From Aquatica leii (Eukaryota > Arthropoda > Insecta > Coleoptera > Lampyridae): a DNA stretch of 64,000 bases. Where the stretch lies: contig CM069439.1 of assembly GCA_035610365.1 (NCBI GenBank), positions 17,001,533 through 17,065,532 of the forward strand. Direction: 5' to 3'. Within the stretch, counting starts at the first letter, position 1; every line of letters starts with the position of its first letter. The notes under the pieces are model-generated. The model was not told where the DNA came from, searched no databases, and saw only the letters and a list, made by a program, of their open reading frames with translations. Below are positions 45,571 through 56,276 of the stretch, one piece after another. Made by a program: the position numbers and the translations under genes.

Positions 45571-48500
45571 TTATTTATTCCTACATTTTCCTAGCCCATT
45601 TTTTTTGTGCCTCGCTAATATTTTTCCTTCATTCCAGTTCAATCCCTTTTCTTGGAGATTGTCTGTTATCTCATTGTCCCATGACTTCTTTGGTCTTCCT
45701 CTTTTCCTTTTTTGTCCTGATCTTGCTTGTCATACTTCTTTCGGTGATCTTCCTTCATCTATCCTGACTAAATGTCCAAACCATTTTAATTGTTGTCGTT
45801 TGATTAAATTTATTATCGGTTCCTCATCTAACTCTTCTCTTACTCTGTCATTTTTGAACCTATCTAGCCTCGTTATGTCCATTACACCCCTTAAATATTT
45901 CATTTCAATTGGTTGCATTTTGTTGGCAATTTGGTTTGTTACTATCAAGCTTTTACATCCATATGTTAAGATTGGTTTAAAGATTGTTTTATAAATTGTT
46001 ATTTTCGTTTGTGTGTTATTTAAGGAATAATACAAATTTGTCGCGCTTACCAGCCTGTCACTTATTTCAGCATCGATCTTACCATTTTTTTGTATTTTCA
46101 CACCTAGATATTTAAATGTATCTACTTCTTCAACGTTTTCCCCGAATATTGTTATTGATGTGTTTTTGTCATGCTTTTCTATTACCAACACTTTTGTCTT
46201 TTCAACATTGATTCTTAAATTTCTATTCATTAATGATGTTGTCCATAGATTAAGATTATGTTGTAGATCCTGCTCATTTTTTGCGTATATCATTTTGTCA
46301 TCTGCGAATGCACTTTCCACTACCTCAACTGACCTTAAATTTCTGTATCCTACTTTTAACTTTCTAGTTTTGTCTTTAATTTCCGTCATTATATTGTCTA
46401 TAACTACATTAAACAGTGCTGGGCTAAGTACTCCTCCTTGTCGGAGACCCTCTTTAGTCGTGAACTCCTTTGATTGTGAGTTACTAGTTCTCACGTAATT
46501 TCTTGTGTTTTTATACAAGCTCTTGATGCAATTATGTAATTTATTATCTATTGCTCTTTGTTTTAAACTATTCTACAATAAGCTTCTAGGTATGCTGTCG
46601 AAAGCTTTTTGTAAGTCAATGAATGAATTCCCTAGAATCTTTTCATACGTCTTTGTTAATACGCATGTTAATGTAATTCCTCTGTAGTGTGAGCATTTCC
46701 TTCTATCTCCTTTTTTGTATACTGGCATAAGTATCCCTATCTCCCAATCTTTTGGTATTTTTTCATCTTGCCATGCTTTGTTAAACAATTCTGTGATTAC
46801 TTCTAGACCTTTACTTCCCAGGTTTTTAACCATCTCCGTACTTATTCCGTCATCCCGATGCTTTTCCTCTTTTTAAACTTTTCACGACCTCAATTACTTC
46901 CTCTATTTTTATGTCAGAGTCCTCGTTAATGTCTACTTTGGCTAACTGTTGCTCTTCTTCTATATTTAGAGTTCTTTTGTCTACCGTTAGCATTTCTTTA
47001 AAATATTCCCTCCATCTCTTTAGAATGTCCTCTTGTTCTGTCACTAACGTTCCTTCTTTTGTTTTAATATGCTTAATTTTTCCTGTTTTTTCTTTCCGCA
47101 GGGACTTTTAGACTTTATAAAATAGCTTTTGGTTTTCGACAGCGTCACGTTCCATCGTTTCTCCAAATTCATTCCAAGCTTTTTATTTTGCTTCTTTCAC
47201 CATTTGTTTGACTTTATTTCGTGGTTCTTTATATCTGTTAAATTTTTCACTCTCTTTACTACCTAAGTATTCTTTCCACCTTAGTTTTTTAATTTTTATT
47301 TCTTTTCCTATTTTATTGCTCCACCATCTTGTTTGTTTTTTGTGTTCACTGATTTTCATAACGCCACACACCTTTCTTGTCGTCTTTTTCATGATCTTTT
47401 TGATATTTTCTTCTCTTCTGTTGATAGTTTGGTAACCACTCTTTTGATTTTACTCATTTCCACTTCAGTTCCAGACGTATATTCTCTTGCTAAATCCTAC
47501 TCTTTTAGTCTATATATTTTAATTTTTTCAATGCAATTTTTTCTCATCTTTTGTGTTCTATCCATTACTTTATACACTCCCAAATGGATTCTCATTTTTG
47601 CGATTAGTAAGTAGTGATCAGTGTATAATTCTGGGGCCCTATACACCCGTGTGTCCTGTATTTCTTTTTTATAATTTCTGTTTATGATAATGTAATCTAT
47701 TATCGATTTCTCTCCTGTTTTTTACTTCTCGAATGTATTTGTGTATATCCTTGTGTGCGTAAAAAGTGTTAGTTATTAGTAAATTGTTTAGTACGCAGAA
47801 ATCAATTAGTCTTCTTCCATTATTATTTAAGGTATTTTCGCCATGTATTCCTATTGTTTCAGGAGATTCTTGATTCCGCTTACCTACTCTTCCATTAATG
47901 TCACTTATTATTATTAATCTTCCCTTAATCGCCTCGATTCTTTCCGTTAATTGATTCCAGAATTCATCTTTTACTTTTGCTGCTTCATTTTCGTCCATAT
48001 ACTACTGATATTGTTTTGTTACGTTTTTCAATATCCATTTCAATGTGCAATATTCTCGCTATAATGCTCGTCCATTTATTTATGTATTTTGGTTTTTCCT
48101 TTTTTATTATGCATCCCACTCCTTCCCTAGCTCTGCTTGTATGCTGTACTTTACTATATATCAAGATATGACCACTCTGTAGCGCTAATTCTCCTGTTCT
48201 TTTCTTCTTTGTTTCTGTTATTCCCAGAATCGCTAGATCTGTTTTCTCAAATTCTTCCACTAATTCTTTTTCCTTATCCGATATACTTCTAACGTTCCAT
48301 GTGCTTATTTTCCACGTTGTTTTTTTCTGCTCTTTCATCTCATACTTCTTTATTCTAATGTTCGTGATATTTTTATGTTTTTGGTTTATTTTTACCGGTT
48401 TCTTGTCCAATTCCATTGCCTCAGTCGTCTTTTTGTAACTACTTATACTGTTGCTTAGTTTTTTGGAATATTTACAGGAGCCCTTGTTTTTATCTCTTCT

Positions 48501-48900
48501 AGTATTTCTTTGTCTTTGTTCCATTTTTATACTACTCCATCTATTGTAATTTTGTTGTATTCCAGTTTTAAGGATTTTAACAATGTTTTTTTTCTTCTGC
48601 TGCTTTTTTCCGTAATTGGTTCTGTTCTTTCTTTGTTAGGTCATCATTTATGTAGATTTTTTTGGAGGGTATTTTTCATAGCTTTGTTTTATTAATAATA
48701 ATTTTCTCTTTAACTTTGCCATTTTCCAGTTTGACTAAGCATAAGTTTGTGCCTAATGTAAAGGCGTCTTTCACCTTAACTTCTACTTCGAAATAATCTT
48801 TCATAAAGTTTTCTACTTGAGGTATTAGTGTGCTTGTTTTATTAGTTTTTATCTTCATTCCTTGAATAACAATATTATTATTATCGGTTGTCGCGTCGAC
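45571..48900 (-). mobile_element. APE-type LINE, minus strand, 3.3 kb with internal deletion
   Basis: Minus-strand order: an ORF1-like start 'NNNIVIQGMKIKTNKTSTLI' (48800-48890); endonuclease 'WKISTWNVRSISDKEKELVE' and 'LAILGITETKKK' (48190-48330, catalytic Asn and Glu), 'RLIIISDINGRVGKRNQES' (about 47880-47940), 'TNTFYAHKDIHKYIR' and, after a shift, 'IDYIIIN' (47680-47790); RT 'DIKIEEVIEVVKSLKRGKAS' (46850-46930), 'RGITLTCVLTKTYEKILG' joined directly to 'NSFIDLQKAFDSIPRSLL', 'EGLRQGGVLSPALFNVVIDN' and 'ESAFADDKMIYAKNEQ' (46240-46480); C-terminus 'FKYLGVKIQKNGKIDAEISD', 'KRQQLKWFGHLVRID', 'KRKRGRPKKSWDNEITDN', with a stop at 45571-45573. About 55 RT residues are missing before 'FIDLQKAFD'. 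RTE/CFDP2-like appearance; clade unresolved. Confidence 0.87.
45730..46518 (-). pseudogene. LINE RT palm, thumb and C-terminus (intact segment)
   Basis: An open frame of 262 codons, the longest LINE frame in the window. It holds the 'EGLRQGGVLSPALFNVVIDN' block, the FADD active site, 'FKYLGVKI', 'KTIFKPILTYGCKSLI', 'IEMKYLRGVMDITRLDRFKN' and 'LKWFGHLVRIDEGRSPKEV'. The last 50 codons are in another frame after 45730. Upstream, the fingers are partly deleted. The good state of this part suggests relatively recent insertion. Confidence 0.85.
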
Positions 48901-49189
48901 ACTATTTTTAGTAAAAGGCGAGAGATTTATTCGCTAACTGAGAAATGTTATTATAAAATTACAAAAACTTGATAACCGTAAAATTACAGCTGTTATTCAG
49001 TACTACAGAAATACTTACAGAAAACACAAATGGTGCTGAATGGTTATGATAATGTTTGTTTTAAAATATGAAAATAGAGAATAAAGAAAAATTTAAAAAA
49101 TTTTGAGAATGTTACTAAATAATAACGTTACCAACTTGAAACAATGTTGATGTAAACGTAATAAGTCACGTCAGAAAGAGGTTTTAATA

Positions 49190-49545
49190 AAGTTCCTGTA
49201 TGCATGACAATTTTAGACTTTGGATATATACAAGACGAGAGAAGAAATAAATAAATATAACACTGGCTAGCAAAAAACTAAAACAAATAGACTTGTTTAA
49301 ATACTTAGGAGTGTAAATACAAAGAAACGGTGCCATGTAACAAGAAATAAGCAGCAGAAAACTGTACAATAAATAACTCCTTCGTATCTAATAAAGAAAG
49401 GAGTAACAGTAATATGCAAAATTAAAAACGAGATAATCAGAGAAAACGTGATAACAGTGCTAAAGAAAAGGGAGTTATCATGGGCAGAAGTAAAAATTAA
49501 ATTAAAATATAAGAAACAATGAGCAAAATTTATACACACACACTA
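49190..49545 (+). pseudogene. LINE C-terminal fragment, plus strand
   Basis: Plus strand: 'KLKQIDLFKYLGV' (49275-49315), then 'IQRNGAM' and 'EISSRKLYN' (49318-49370), the thumb block also seen in the minus-strand LINE at 45571-48900 ('FKYLGVKIQKNG...EISDRL'). Lys/Glu-rich sequence follows to 'KIYTHT'. It lies 300 bp from the 5' end of that LINE in the opposite orientation. Short and dead. Confidence 0.62.
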
Positions 49546-49549
49546 TTTC

Positions 49550-51314
49550 GTCAATTTATTATTAGGTGTAACATTAGTTATTATTTTGTTGTATTCATAT
49601 ATAATAAATTTCTATACTAAAGAGTAAATAAGAAACTGATTATATAAACAACGGAGCACAGTATATATGAGTACTAACACAGATTTCACATAAAAACTTT
49701 TTTGTTTAAGTATAAATGTAAAAAAACATTTTGTGTAATTGGCAAACAGAACTTTAACTCTTTGTGTTGTCAGTATAAATCCAAAGTAATAATAAATCGT
49801 CGTAGGGTGAAAAGTAAAGCAGGTTTATTTAAAAATTGTTTAGTTAACAAAAATATCTGTAAATTAAAATTATTTTAAATAAATGCGTGTAATTCATTAT
49901 TTAAATGACTTAAAAAAAGTAGACGTCGCTGGAAAACAAATAAAAAGTAACAAACTTTTCATAAAGATACTGTCCAACAATTAAAGTGAAACCAGAAAAG
50001 TTATTATTCTTACAATGTTCATGCGCCCACACTTTTATAAAAATTGTAAAATTAATTTTAATGATAATGTTGCAAAAGAGAAAAGATTACTACAGAAATT
50101 ATTCTTTATATAATGCTAACCATTATTGAAATTGGAATTACGTAACTAAGTATTTTGTTTGCATTATTGTTCGTTTATTTTTGAGTAAGAGGTGAAATCG
50201 ATAATGTACATTAAGATAAAGCACGTTATTTGAAATAAATTTAGTCAAAATTGCTACGGTTATTGAGGTTACACAAATCATTGCGTAAATTTATAATATC
50301 TACGTCTTTTAAGAGTGAAAAAATTCGACAACGCAAAATTGAAAATACAATCAAAGTAATTTGTTTTCAAAATAAATCACATTAAAGCCCTAAGCATTTT
50401 TAGGATACACTCAACCGTTATGTCGCTGTTCAATCGATTTAATTTCATTTGCACCTTCGCAAACTCATCTTATAAACGCTAACCCACCAAAATCGACAGT
50501 TAAAGTAATGTTTTGTTATATGCTTTACGTAAAAATCTCTTTGAAATTAATAAAAATTATGGTTTTAATACAGTAGTAGTAAACTTTTATAAACCATTTT
50601 TGAAACGATAATCTACTGATCGGATCGGAATTATATGAGGATATTTGTGTTAGAATTTTAGTCACGCGTTTCTGCAACGAGAAAGTTTACGTCGGCAAGG
50701 TAGAATTAATGAAATTTAAATAGAAATGGAGATTCCGGAAAATTATCAAATATTATCTTATAGGACAGTAGTAGTAAAAACATAGAAAGTTTCCTAGTAT
50801 ACGAGGGAAAGAAGATTACCGGATATTACGATAAAATTAATTGTGGTAGATGAGCAGAGGGTCAGGTTTGTGTAATAAATAAATTTTCGCCTACCTAAAC
50901 CTAAAATCTTGTCGTTTAACAGTAAACACAAAAACCGGATGAATTACTTAAATAGCTCGTATTTGGGGTTGTAGCTTGATGTCATAATATTGATTTGGAC
51001 CCAGTTTAATTAATTAATTCTTGCAAAACTACATCAGCATGTTAGGTTTTATTTACATTTTAGCATGTTCCTAAACCTTAATTCTTTTTATTAAACGCTC
51101 GATTTTTTGCACAACCGTATTATTCTTTTACAAAATATTTATTTGATTGTAAACATTTAATAGTGGTACAAGTTTGAAAAATTTTTATAAAGCAGCACAA
51201 GTAAAGCAAGCCTTGATGATATTGAAAATGACATTAAATCTAATGCGCGAGTTTTTGAAAATAAAACATTATTCGATTCTGTCTTTAACTGTCAGACTTA
51301 ATGCATGTTTTCAG
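49550..51314. other. AT-rich intron sequence before dpr exon B
   Basis: No mobile element recognised. It ends with a pyrimidine-containing stretch and a TTTTCAG acceptor at 51308-51314. Confidence 0.45.
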
Positions 51315-51525
51315 GTATCTTGGATCCGTAAGCGAGACCTTCATATTCTGACTGTTGGGATTCTAACATATACCAACGATCAGCGATTTCAATCCCTTCA
51401 TACCGATGGATCTGATGAATGGACTCTTAAAGTGACATCTCCTCAAACTCGCGATTCGGGGATATACGAATGCCAAGTCAGCACTGAACCCAAAATTAGT
51501 CAAGCTTACAAACTTAATGTTGTAG
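51315..51525 (+). CDS. dpr (paralogue not resolved): dpr family gene, exon B (second half of Ig domain 1)
   Basis: Enters in phase 0 and leaves after the first base of a codon, before a GTAAGT donor (51526-51531). The peptide begins 'VSWIRKRDLHILTVGILTYT', then 'NDQRFQSLHTDGSDEWTLKV', 'DSGIYECQVSTEPKIS' and 'AYKLNVV'. It carries the Ig core Trp (VSW), the Dpr hallmark 'YT.DQRFQ', the 'W.L' strand and the second Ig cysteine in 'DSGIYEC'. 'VSTEPKIS' is the usual inter-domain approach. Nothing is missing relative to the family. No frameshift or stop. Confidence 0.95.
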
Positions 51526-51531
51526 GTAAGT

Positions 51532-53195
51532 ATCAATTAGTTTTATTTGTGTTTTAACAATTATAAGTGAACGAACATTTAAAACAAACTCAATAATAAC
51601 AAAGTAATTAAATGGCGCACTGCACTTTATTGTTAATTCTTAAAAATAAGTTACCTTGTAATTAATCGATTTTGTGTTATACGTTTTACACAATTTTTAG
51701 TTTGCAAAAGTATAAAAAAGAGTTTATTTAATAAAAAACAGCAAATTACTTTGCACTGTCTTTTGTACAAGCTACATCTTAATAAAAAAGAAACTGCACA
51801 TTCTCACACAAAAATAATTTGCATTTATATGTAAAATAGAGTGTAACTTGTTTTAAAAATAAAACTTACAATTACTTTGAGTTAATTAATAAACAACCAA
51901 AATAATTAAAAAATATAATAAGGTAAATACAAAATATGTGTATAACATTTCCAATGTGAATAATCAAATTTTATCAATTATTTCAGCAGTTAGACAAAAT
52001 TGCTTGATACCTAATAGTTCTAAATATATTATCAACTAAAACGTACGAAATTTATTTAAATTGCGGAGCTTTGGAGGGAGGGAGGGAAATTGCTATATTG
52101 TAAAAAACACAATACGGTTAATTTAAATACGTCGGTTATTATACCTACTCATCATTTAAACGAAACGTCAAAACGGTACTGTAACAGGATAATAGTAATT
52201 TTTATAGAAATTGAAACAAATAACTTTAAATGATTATTATTTAATGGTTATATATAGATCTATATGTATGTATGCATATAAAGAATCGCGAAATTGGGAA
52301 AAAATCCGTAAATACTTTTGTTTTCTTTATTTGTTCATCTAATTTCAATATTTGTTTTTTTTATGAATAAGTACATGCCATGTAGTCTGAAGTGGGCCAA
52401 TAAGCTTCCAAGTTACTTCGATACCAGAGTTCTATCGCGTTTAAAAACAAACTACATATATTGTTTTGGCATCGACATCGCTTTAGGTTGCGAGATAAAC
52501 GGTCAAGAAAGCATCTTTGGTATGCTCGGTCTCATAAAAAAGTAAAGGTTTGATATACATACATAGATGTGACAATTGAGGTAGGGACCACTATCTAAAC
52601 CATACACCTTGACATAGACATCGCTGTAAACATTATAGTAAGCAGCGAGAAGAATATTGTTGTAACGACCACCACCTTAACCTTGCTCATCGATACATCT
52701 TCGGTATGTTCGCACCTTTAGATGCCGCTGTTTGATAAAAGTATACTTTGAAATAGACTGTATAATACTATTTCAATTGTAATTCTATGCGACTAAGACT
52801 TTTCTTAATATGACAACATTTGTTTTTGCACAAAAAAAAATTTGCATCTGTTCAATACGAATAAATATTCTGACTGTTCTATCTATGCCATTTTTCTAAT
52901 AAAAACCTTTACTGTTTTGATACCGCATTGTGTTTTGTTTGGTTACTCTACTTGAACATAATATTAGTAAGGTCGTAAGCCACAATGGTGTCAGTTACAA
53001 AAAGTCGCAACACACAAACTTTTGGGAAAAACAGAATAAATCACAGTATTCTTTCAAAATATAACACAATGTTTTACTAAATATAATATAAATCCATGAA
53101 ACTGTTATTTATGCAGAGTATTATCAAAATCAAATGTTTTCTGTTTCTCCTGTACAATTGTTGTTACGACATTTTGCGCTTAAGCTATCGATATG
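51532..53195. other. Intron sequence, unassigned
   Basis: Mostly AT-rich. Around 52370-52740 the sequence is less AT-rich and has loosely similar segments (GACATCGCT near 52475 and 52615; ATCTTTGGTATG / ATCTTCGGTATG near 52515 and 52700), perhaps a degenerate duplicated transposon piece. No coding motif seen. A short GGGA run occurs near 52075-52087. Confidence 0.35.
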
Positions 53196-53197
53196 TA

Positions 53198-55560
53198 CAA
53201 TCGCCTTCAACCAAAATGACCGCTTAAGATCGGACCTATTCACATTCTAATAGTATGGGGTGTTTCCCATTACAAGCTTAAAGCAAATAAACCATTGTAG
53301 TTTTATTACCTGTCTAGCTAAAGAAATAATAGAAATACCAGATTGGTATTTATTATAAAATTTTAAATGTATTTAATATTTAAAAAGTGTATTTTAGAGA
53401 AGTTATACCTTATGCAAGCTATTAATTCTAGAATTTTTGTCTATACCAGATATTTATTTAGAATATTGCTTCTACTAATACTACTATCATTACTAGTGTA
53501 TTCATAACATATTTGCAATTACAATGCATAATTAATTAAATCATTTTAATAGTGGACTGATGAAAAATACGTCAAATGCTCAATTAAATAAAAGACCATA
53601 TCGTTCTGTTCTTAAGCACAAAACGACCTTCAGATTCTAAAACAAATACCATTTACATTTATTGTGAAATAACGATTTACTTAATCGTTATATAAACTAA
53701 ATAACATTTTTTGTAGTAATGTCGACTAATTTAAATCATCGTTTTAAACTGAACTAAATTTAAACAAGTTTTAAGAAGATTAATATTTAATCGCTACTCT
53801 TATTAGTTAGTAGTTTTATTATAGAAATATGTTTATTTAATACATAAAACGTTACAATTAATATTTTGTATATATGTCGTTAACCTGTCCAGCATCAAGT
53901 TAATTAATTTTTTGCAGTAGTCGGACCCTCGGAAACGTTCCCAAAGTTCATTTGCAACTTGTGCTACATTATTTAAATTCAGAGGCGTAGCTACATATAC
54001 AGCGCCCTGGAGCAAATAAGATCTGTGCTCCTCCTTTTTTTCTCACAAATGTTTCAATAAAATTCTAAATTTTCCAGTCTTTATTTTTTAATTTCAATTT
54101 TAAACATTGTTTAATGACAATTGATTTAAAATTTTTAAATATATGACATATTCACACAGCAATATTGAATTAATTATACATGATTATGTTATAAACTACA
54201 TTAAGACATTTACAAATGTTAAAACTGTTAATCGGTCAATAAATTTACCCAGATCAAGTTGACCAGCAATTGGTTTTTCAATTGATATTGTGGTCAAAGA
54301 GCTAAGACGGGATTGAGACATCTTTTGGGAGAGACTCGGGTGTAAATTAAGAGTAATTCAGCAACTTCGCGTATAGAAGTAATTTGTTTTAATTGAATAA
54401 AAAAACACATTTTGAATCTTATTAATTGTGGTTCAAAACTAAAAGAAATACCTGAAGAATAAGCCAATTTCAACAATTTGGAATCAACCAAAATAGTTTC
54501 ATCAGATGATACGACAAGATATACTAGCGATAAACATTTAAAAAGTCTACTTACTTTAGGCACGGATTTAAATTTAATATTTAATTGAGTAAATACTATG
54601 CGTGTGTGTATGTGATTGCTCTAGATCGTCTTGAGTAGCAATTTGGAGACAATATTATTATGTTCCAGTACTTTATTTTGTACAATTATCAAGATAATGG
54701 TTGAAAATTGTTATAATAAGTTATCAAACTTTTAGGTTTGCGTTGTCCGTCTTGGCTTCTTCAGTTTAATTCCAAGTAGGCTAATATTTTAATAACAACA
54801 AAATACAAAGAACGTAACGCGTCAAGAGTCTGAACACGGGAAGACCACCGTGTTAGACAAACCCTTTTTTTTCTATTGAAAGTGAATAACAAATTTATGT
54901 AAAACCCATGCCGCCTGGTATTTTCAATCCTATTTTTGTAAGAATTAAGGGCTTATTACAAAGGCAAAAGTTCAAAAACACCTTTTTTGTGAGAACCAAG
55001 GACAACAAATTGCAACTTTGCATAGATGTTTTTTTTAAACCGTTTATCGCCGCATTTATATTTTTTTCAAATTATAGTGCATTTTTAAAGTTGAAAGTTG
55101 CTACAAATCACGATTACGTCATAGAGCCCCGTCGAAAAACTAATACTAGAAGTACAATTACAATGCATTTCAGATTTTTAAGCAGTCGCACAGCGGACAC
55201 AACATTCATTAAGTATTCTCAAATTGTGTTCATATATTGATTAAACCTCTTTTATGCCTGATAAAAGTATTCAGTAAAATAATACTATGATAAGCTGTTT
55301 TAAAATTTGCACTCCCTGGCTCGTGCGTCCTCAAAATTCGGATAGCTATGCCCCTGTTTAAATTGCTTGCTAAAATGTCAAGGCGATTGTTTGTCTATGT
55401 TCTGCTCATAACTACTCACACATTCTGAATGGGGTTTAAGTCAAAAGAATTTGTTAGTCATTCTAAAATCTAAAGAAATTACGCCGTTTCTGGTCTCAAG
55501 CTACAATCTTATTATTCTACTCTTATTATAAAATGGCGAGCAGAACCTGTACGTAAAGTA
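53198..55560 (-). pseudogene. Inverted Tc1-like transposase C-terminus (left arm), split by a hAT insertion
   Basis: Minus strand: 'LNLNNVAQVANELWERFRGS' and 'DYCKKLINLMLDRLTTYIQN' (53833-53975), nearly the same as 'LNNIVQTANAVWERFRESNL' in the right copy. Beyond the inserted element the homology resumes at 55365. DNA equivalent to the right copy's 'DVISLEWPAKSPDLNPMENM' region (59008-59080) is recognisable but decayed, and continues to about 55560 (right-copy equivalent near 58920). More diverged than the right arm in coding sequence. Confidence 0.8.
53980..55356. mobile_element. Non-autonomous hAT-type element with 8-bp target duplication
   Basis: 1377 bp. The left end is CAGAGGCGTAGCTA; the right end inverted is CAGGGGCATAGCTA. 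Identical 8-bp flanks TTTAAATT sit at 53972-53979 and 55357-55364. The 8-bp duplication and CAGRGGCRTAGC ends are typical of hAT elements. Inside, a second shared inverted block surrounds CCCTGG/CCAGGG. Internal open frames (89 codons at 54294-54563, minus; 110 codons at 54908-55240, plus) have no recognised transposase motif, so it is called non-autonomous. Removing it and one TTTAAATT restores continuity of the Tc1-like left arm. Confidence 0.88.
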
Positions 55561-56162
55561 ACAAACAAATTTATTTTTCTTGTCGGTGAAAATAAAATAA
55601 GAGAGAACCATATATGTAGTTAAGTGTTAGTTATAATCTATTAGGAAATGCTGAATTTCGAAATAAAGGTAATCTAGTCTAATGCAATGAAAATCATTAA
55701 ACTTGGAAACCCAAAGACAATCAATTTATTTTGCGATATCATCAAATATTGAAGTTATCTATCAACAACTGGAAACTAAAATCTTTTGAAAGTCCAACTT
55801 TGACCTTACTCATTGTCTAAGTTCTGAAAAATTTTCTAAAGAATAATTATTTCCGGTAATAACAAAGGAAGCGTAAATTCCAGAGTATTTAGTTAAAAAT
55901 AGTGCAGTAATTTCAAGCATGTGTGAAAGTACCTCTACCAATAACAAGTTTGCAACAAAGATCATTAATTGTTCAATAAGTAATATTTGGAATTCAAATT
56001 ACGGGTTCTGACTATAGTCAATAATTTAGTATTTAGTAGAGCGTAATTCTGTGTACTAGTTTATTTCAAGTAGACATTGATCAGCAAATAATTTTAGTTG
56101 TTATTATAAAATACATATAGTTAAGATTAGTGTAAGTAATTAATTGTTAAAAATAATCAAAC

Positions 56163-56276
56163 GTGGGTAGAGGTTATGGGCAGGGAGATTCCAGTGTAGA
56201 AACAAGAATTGCAATTACTCGAATGGCTGCTAATAGAATTCCTCAACGTGAAATTGCTTTACAAAACGGATTATCG
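56163..56276 (+). pseudogene. Tc1-like transposase, N-terminal exon-like piece
   Basis: It encodes 'RGYGQGDSSVETRIAITRMA', then 'ANRIPQREIALQNGLS', the first helix-turn-helix of a Tc1-type DNA-binding domain. The first codon of the frame is GTG where ATG would be expected, with an in-frame stop shortly upstream, so the start is probably mutated. It ends exactly at a GTAAGG sequence. The next residues expected ('VRQVRRWLRRF') begin at 58361. Confidence 0.78.

Larger units (their letters stand above)
15960..51314 (+). other. dpr intron, about 35.4 kb
   Basis: Bounded by GTAAGT at 15960 and TTTTCAG ending at 51314; both exon edges are in phase 0. It splits Ig domain 1 exactly between 'GDRA' and 'VSWIRKRD'. 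It holds most of the mobile DNA in the window, including the satellite. A direct transcript was not available, so an extra small exon inside cannot be excluded, but the joined peptide is already complete by comparison with the family. Confidence 0.8.

Noticed and set aside
45605..48695. Plus-strand hydrophobic frames in the second LINE region
   Set aside because: Antisense shadows of LINE coding sequence on the minus strand.
52370..52740. Tandem duplication near 52.4-52.7 kb
   Set aside because: Only short words recur with irregular spacing; it could be chance in mixed-composition DNA.
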